This document shows, piece after piece, positions 60,829 through 64,000 of a stretch of 64,000 nt of DNA. Each line of letters starts with the position of its first letter. Within the stretch, counting starts at the first letter, position 1. The stretch comes from a bacterium. Lineage in GTDB: Bacteria; Armatimonadota; UBA5829. The notes beneath the pieces were generated by a model that worked only from the letters and a program-made list of their open reading frames with translations, was not told the DNA's origin and ran no database searches. The position numbers and the translations under genes are program-made. The DNA lies in contig JAJFUS010000005.1 of NCBI GenBank assembly GCA_021372295.1, positions 86,759 through 150,758 on the forward strand, read 5' to 3'.

Positions 60829-61241
60829 TACGCCGCCTCGACCTTGCACAGCGGCTGGCCGTATTCCACCGGCGTGCCGTCATCAACCATAACCTCGACC
60901 ACGCTGCCGGACACCTCGGAGATAACGTCGTTCAACAGTTTCATCGACTCAATAGAGCCTACGACCTGCCCCTTGGTCACAGTGAAGCCCACTTTCGCGA
61001 TTCCGTCGACGGCATGGAATATCCCGACCATCGGAGCCAGTATATGATACTGGCCGTCACCGGCATCTGGCACATCTGGCCTGGCTTGGTCGACTTTCAC
61101 GGCATGTTTTGACTGCACCGCGGGTTTCACTTTTCTGCCTTTCACGATGCGCACCCCAAAGCCGCCCTTACGCACTGAAAGCTCCTCCGTGCGGGAGCTT
61201 TCCAGAACCCCAATCAGTTGTTCGATTTTTTCGATATCCAT
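60828..61241 (-). CDS. accB: Biotin carboxyl carrier protein
   Basis: Carries CO2 on biotin between AccC and the transferase. 137 residues with the start at 61241 (GGTGA upstream); a longer frame begins at 61256. The biotinyl lysine is in GSIESMKLLNDV; ILAPMVGIFHAVD and GDGQYH are typical lipoyl/biotinyl-domain pieces. The N-terminal ~75 residues form the usual flexible linker with an ELSVRKGGFGVRI motif. Confidence 0.95.
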   Translation of the reverse strand: MDIEKIEQLIGVLESSRTEELSVRKGGFGVRIVKGRKVKPAVQSKHAVKVDQARPDVPDAGDGQYHILAPMVGIFHAVDGIAKVGFTVTKGQVVGSIESMKLLNDVISEVSGSVVEVMVDDGTPVEYGQPLCKVEAA

Positions 61242-61285
61242 AAAATGTTTCACCATGAGCTCAGTGCGAAACGCATCCGTTGCGT

Positions 61286-62386
61286 TTAGACCTGCAAATC
61301 AAAAATCATATATTCAAGAGTACGTAAAGCGTAGCTTATAGCGATAATCCCCAACCACACTACGGCGAGAATCGTAATCATGCGTTCGTCGGCAGCAAAC
61401 GAGTAATCCGCCACTGTCTTGTTAGACAGAAAGCTGATGAACTTATCAGTGCTGTGCAATGCAGTTTGAATGTATATCGTTATCTGACCATAAAAGACGT
61501 ATATTGCGAATATCACGGCTGGAAAGACCATCGGACTCAGCAGCCGGTACTTTTGCCTCTGATGCTCGGCGTAAATTCCACACCTGCGGCATCTCATTCT
61601 TTTCGCTTTAGCGCTGACTTTTGGTTTTTTGCTCTGGCCATCGATGCCGAGGCTGTGCAAAATGCCCTTGTAGCTCTCATTGCCGTTACCCTTGCCCGCC
61701 ATCGCCATCAGGATTGTATGCTCGTCGCAGTAACACCCCGTTTTAATTCGCCAGCACGCCTTCTTTGATTTAAAAGCCGGGCAAACCTGACGCACAAATT
61801 CCCGACAGTACGCCATGTCCCAGCATTTCCCATAAAACTTCGGCTTTTTGCGCCTTTCCCGCTCGCGTTCGTCTCCCCAGCGCGATTCCAGAATGCGCCT
61901 GACGGAAATGCCTCGCCATATACGCAGTATGCAGTCCCTGATAACCAGCACCAGTCCGGGAACCAGGCAGATTGCTCCAACCAGGCAAGCCTCACGCACG
62001 ATTGACGCTACAACCCATGCCGCCTGCTGGTTTGGCGCATTTACAAATCGCCCGAACGCCTCCGGCGCGCCGAAATAGACAAGCGCTCCGAATACCGACA
62101 GAGACTGGCCGACAAATTCCTCGTAATAGAAGCGGATGATGATCGAGATCACCACCACCGCGCTTGCGGCCGTCAGCCCGGTCGCGGCAACTTTCAGACT
62201 GTTGAAAAAGTATGCGCTGTCTTCAGCTGCGAGCTTATCAAGTTCTTTTATGCGCGAGCCGAACAAGACCGACACAAAATATCCGACAGCCACTATCGCA
62301 ATCGGTATTCCGACTTTCAAACCCAGTGAGCTGATGCCGTCCAGAAAAGCATACAGTCTGCTACTGAAACGCACTTTAGACGCCAA
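61286..62386 (-). CDS. Multi-pass membrane protein with Cys-rich (two-CW-like) segment
   Basis: A 366-residue protein with three N-terminal membrane helices (about 22-44, 64-88, 122-152) and two or three near the C-terminus (about 280-302, 335-356). The cytoplasmic middle holds CWDMAYCREFVRQVCPAFKS, then KKACWRIKTGCYC, a spacing resembling the two-CW domain, and later RMRCRRCGIYA, another metal-knuckle. Together this suggests iron- or zinc-binding in a redox or sensing role. Located between efp and accB in one apparent operon; function unknown. Confidence 0.65.
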   Translation of the reverse strand: MASKVRFSSRLYAFLDGISSLGLKVGIPIAIVAVGYFVSVLFGSRIKELDKLAAEDSAYFFNSLKVAATGLTAASAVVVISIIIRFYYEEFVGQSLSVFGALVYFGAPEAFGRFVNAPNQQAAWVVASIVREACLVGAICLVPGLVLVIRDCILRIWRGISVRRILESRWGDERERERRKKPKFYGKCWDMAYCREFVRQVCPAFKSKKACWRIKTGCYCDEHTILMAMAGKGNGNESYKGILHSLGIDGQSKKPKVSAKAKRMRCRRCGIYAEHQRQKYRLLSPMVFPAVIFAIYVFYGQITIYIQTALHSTDKFISFLSNKTVADYSFAADERMITILAVVWLGIIAISYALRTLEYMIFDLQV

Positions 62387-62415
62387 AATGGCCCGCCCTC
62401 CCTTTGGCCAGGAAG

Positions 62416-62976
62416 TTAGTCTTTCACTCTTTCAAGATAGTCGTTACTGCGCGTATCTACTTTAATTTTATCCCCGATATTGATGAAGAACGGAACCTGC
62501 ACCACAGCGCCCGACTCAATGGTCGCGGGCTTGCTGCCGCCGGAAGCAGTGTTGCCTTTTTCGCCCGGCTCGGTTTCGGTCACTACCGCCTCAATGGTAT
62601 ACGGCAATTCCACGTTTATTAGTTCGCCGGCATGCGAAAGGGCTGTTACTTCGAGGCCTTCTTTTAGATACTTCACCCCGTCGCCGATTTTTTCCTTGGC
62701 GACAGGCATCATTTCGTATGATTCCGTATCCATGAAAAAGTACTCGCCGTCCTGTGCGTAGCTGAACTGAAGCGGGTAGCGCTCCAGGATCGCCTGATCC
62801 ATCTTTTCACCGGCTCGCCAAGTCTTCTCGATCACACCACCAGTGCGGACGTTCTTGAGTTTGCTTCTCACGAAAGCGCCGCCTTTGCCGGGCTTCACGT
62901 GCTGAAATTCTACAATGGTGAATATGTCGTTATCGACTATAATCGACACACCATTTCTGAAATCACTGGTATCCAT
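62416..62976 (-). CDS. efp: Elongation factor P
   Basis: Relieves ribosome stalling at polyproline by entering the E site. 186 residues, three OB domains, normal. The conserved loop EFQHVKPGKGGAFVRSKLKN carries the modifiable residue (Lys in PGKGGAF). GGAGG is 5 bases before the ATG. Several proteins here have proline runs (for example the protein at 37763-38197), consistent with a need for EF-P. The gene for the modification enzyme is not in the window. Confidence 0.97.
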   Translation of the reverse strand: MDTSDFRNGVSIIVDNDIFTIVEFQHVKPGKGGAFVRSKLKNVRTGGVIEKTWRAGEKMDQAILERYPLQFSYAQDGEYFFMDTESYEMMPVAKEKIGDGVKYLKEGLEVTALSHAGELINVELPYTIEAVVTETEPGEKGNTASGGSKPATIESGAVVQVPFFINIGDKIKVDTRSNDYLERVKD

Positions 62977-63016
62977 CTATCCTCCGCTTACTTACCTTTA
63001 CAACTTCTTCGCTCGA

Positions 63017-63046
63017 ATTATAGCATAAGGGTGGCTGTGGCGGCAA
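63017..63046 (-). promoter_or_regulatory. Sigma-70-type promoter of the efp-acc cluster
   Basis: On the minus strand TTGCCG (63046-63041), 18-base spacer, TATAAT (63022-63017); about 40 bases before the efp ATG. Confidence 0.6.
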
Positions 63047-63079
63047 ATCCGATGGGGTTGTGGAGCTGAGAATGTTGTG

Positions 63080-63454
63080 CTAGCTGCGCAGCTTGCTGTC
63101 TTGCTTGAGTTCCGTGTCAATTTGCCTAGCTAACTCATTCCACTTTCGGAATGACACAATTATCCAAATTAACATTACGAGTAACGGAATGTCTTGAACC
63201 AGACTAATCAGTCTAGTTGTGTGAGGCGACCATACTCGCTGATGCAAATAGAACGGCGCGACTTTTATAGCAGTTCCAAGTGCCATGACAACTAAATTGA
63301 TCAAAGCGATCCACCAGAATGGCTTCAATATTTGCAGAGCTTTTGGCATGCTTATGCGCAAAGCCGTGATGACAGTAAATAGGCCTAACGCCACGATTAC
63401 ACATACTGGAATCCACATTGCAAATAACGCGTGCCGTAATGAACTCGCAAGCAT
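63080..63454 (-). CDS. Small membrane protein, unknown
   Basis: A 124-residue protein with about three membrane helices (AMWIPVCVIVALGLFTVITAL; WWIALINLVVMALGTAI; LLVMLIWIIVSF). The start at 63454 has GGAGG 9 bases upstream; the alternative ATG at 63463 abuts that site. I do not recognise a family. It lies immediately downstream of the acyl-CoA dehydrogenase gene with a weak terminator between. Confidence 0.6.
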   Translation of the reverse strand: MLASSLRHALFAMWIPVCVIVALGLFTVITALRISMPKALQILKPFWWIALINLVVMALGTAIKVAPFYLHQRVWSPHTTRLISLVQDIPLLVMLIWIIVSFRKWNELARQIDTELKQDSKLRS

Positions 63455-63490
63455 GTTTACCATCCTCCAATAAAGAAACGGCTATCATGT

Positions 63491-63524
63491 AAAACAGGGG
63501 TCAAGATGCAAATCCCGGCCCCTG
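63491..63524 (-). terminator. Terminator-like hairpin after acyl-CoA dehydrogenase
   Basis: CAGGGG (63495-63500) pairs with CCCCTG (63519-63524), followed on the minus strand by TTTTAC. Short stem, modest support. Confidence 0.5.
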
Positions 63525-63537
63525 AACAGCGAAATGA

Positions 63538-64000
63538 TTAATCTTTCTTTCTTGCTGCCTCGGCGATCAGGCCGCGGCCTATCTCGTCGCGCTGAATCTG
63601 GTTTGTGCCTTCGTATATCTGCGTGATCTTGGCGTCGCGCATCATCTTCTCGACCGGATACTCCTTCATATAGCCGTATCCACCGAAGACTTGCACGGCG
63701 TTGGTGGTAACTTCCATCGCTACGTCGGATGCGAAGCACTTGGACATCGCCGAAGCTACTGTTACCTTCTCATCCGGCTTGGAGTCGATCCAGCGGGCTG
63801 TGCTGTATACGAGTGCGCGGGCCGCTTCCACCTTCATCGCCATATCAGCGAGCATGAAGCGGAGCCCCTGGAATGCAGATATCGGCTGGCCGAACTGCAC
63901 GCGCTCGCGAGAATAGTTAATAGAAAGATCAAGAGCACCTGCGGCGATACCCAGGGCCTGGGCGGCTACACCTGGGCGGGATTGATCGAAAGTTTTCATT
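63538..64000 (-). CDS. Acyl-CoA dehydrogenase, C-terminal part (cut by window edge)
   Basis: The frame enters from beyond 64000 (5' end not in the window). The ~154 visible residues are the C-terminal helical domain of an acyl-CoA dehydrogenase: [65 protein letters not shown], and [12 protein letters not shown] with the FAD/substrate contact region, ending in KKD. It flavin-dependently oxidises acyl-CoA thioesters; chain-length preference (butyryl- or branched-chain type) is not clear from this part. Confidence 0.92.
   Translation of the reverse strand, partial: MKTFDQSRPGVAAQALGIAAGALDLSINYSRERVQFGQPISAFQGLRFMLADMAMKVEAARALVYSTARWIDSKPDEKVTVASAMSKCFASDVAMEVTTNAVQVFGGYGYMKEYPVEKMMRDAKITQIYEGTNQIQRDEIGRGLIAEAARKKD

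Overview
The window is a 64 kb piece of a bacterial chromosome of moderate GC content, with no rRNA, tRNA or CRISPR array that I can see. Its gene content points to a diderm bacterium: RND and MacAB-type tripartite efflux with TolC-like outer membrane proteins, and secreted proteins with PEP-CTERM sorting tails. The mix of PEP-CTERM proteins with perfect sigma-54 promoters, heparinase II/III, NAGPA-type and UroD-family proteins, two-CW-like Cys motifs and many TPR proteins would fit Armatimonadota or a neighbouring lineage. This assignment is an inference from gene content. TTG and GTG starts preceded by good Shine-Dalgarno sequences are common.  Layout. 0.1-6.2 kb: secreted protein, TPR/degenerate-protease protein, serS, cysteine desulfurase, PfpI protein. 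6.5-11 kb: heparinase II/III-like protein, NAGPA-like protein, response regulator with PilZ domain behind a sigma-54-like promoter. 11-19 kb: secreted surface proteins, including two PEP-CTERM proteins each behind a perfect sigma-54 promoter, plus an unrecognised protein and a lipoprotein. 19-30.5 kb: oxidoreductase, SRPBCC, phosphatidylserine decarboxylase-like and YbdK-like genes, an M29 aminopeptidase, aroC, aroA, a CBS-GGDEF protein, a UroD-family protein and a TPR/TM2-like protein. 30.5-37.7 kb: AbrB-like gene, tolC, adaptor and RND pump. 37.7-43 kb: gltX-trxA, a second UroD-family protein, TPR protein and DUF5679 zinc ribbon. 43.1-50.4 kb: an arginine operon, argB-argD-argF-argG-(GNAT)-argH. 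50.4-56.1 kb: TolC, MacA-like adaptor, MacB-type permease, ATPase and an esterase. 56.2-64 kb: YHS protein, zinc-ribbon/TPR protein, folD, nusB, and an efp-membrane protein-accB-prepilin-like-accC cluster, then the C-terminal part of an acyl-CoA dehydrogenase.  Most notable observations. (1) The arginine-operon ornithine carbamoyltransferase carries an N-terminal ClpC-type N domain. It keeps the residues that, from memory, bind phosphoarginine in Bacillus ClpC. (2) The same operon begins with what looks like a classical attenuator: a strong promoter, an Arg-rich leader peptide (five Arg in seven codons), and a terminator mutually exclusive with an antiterminator. (3) Nine copies of a roughly 245 bp mobile-like element are spread over the window. 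They have imperfect terminal inverted repeats, nested conserved hairpins and a central palindrome whose sequence differs between copies while both arms change together. Several copies sit at 3' ends of genes and supply the C-termini and stop codons of aroA and argH.
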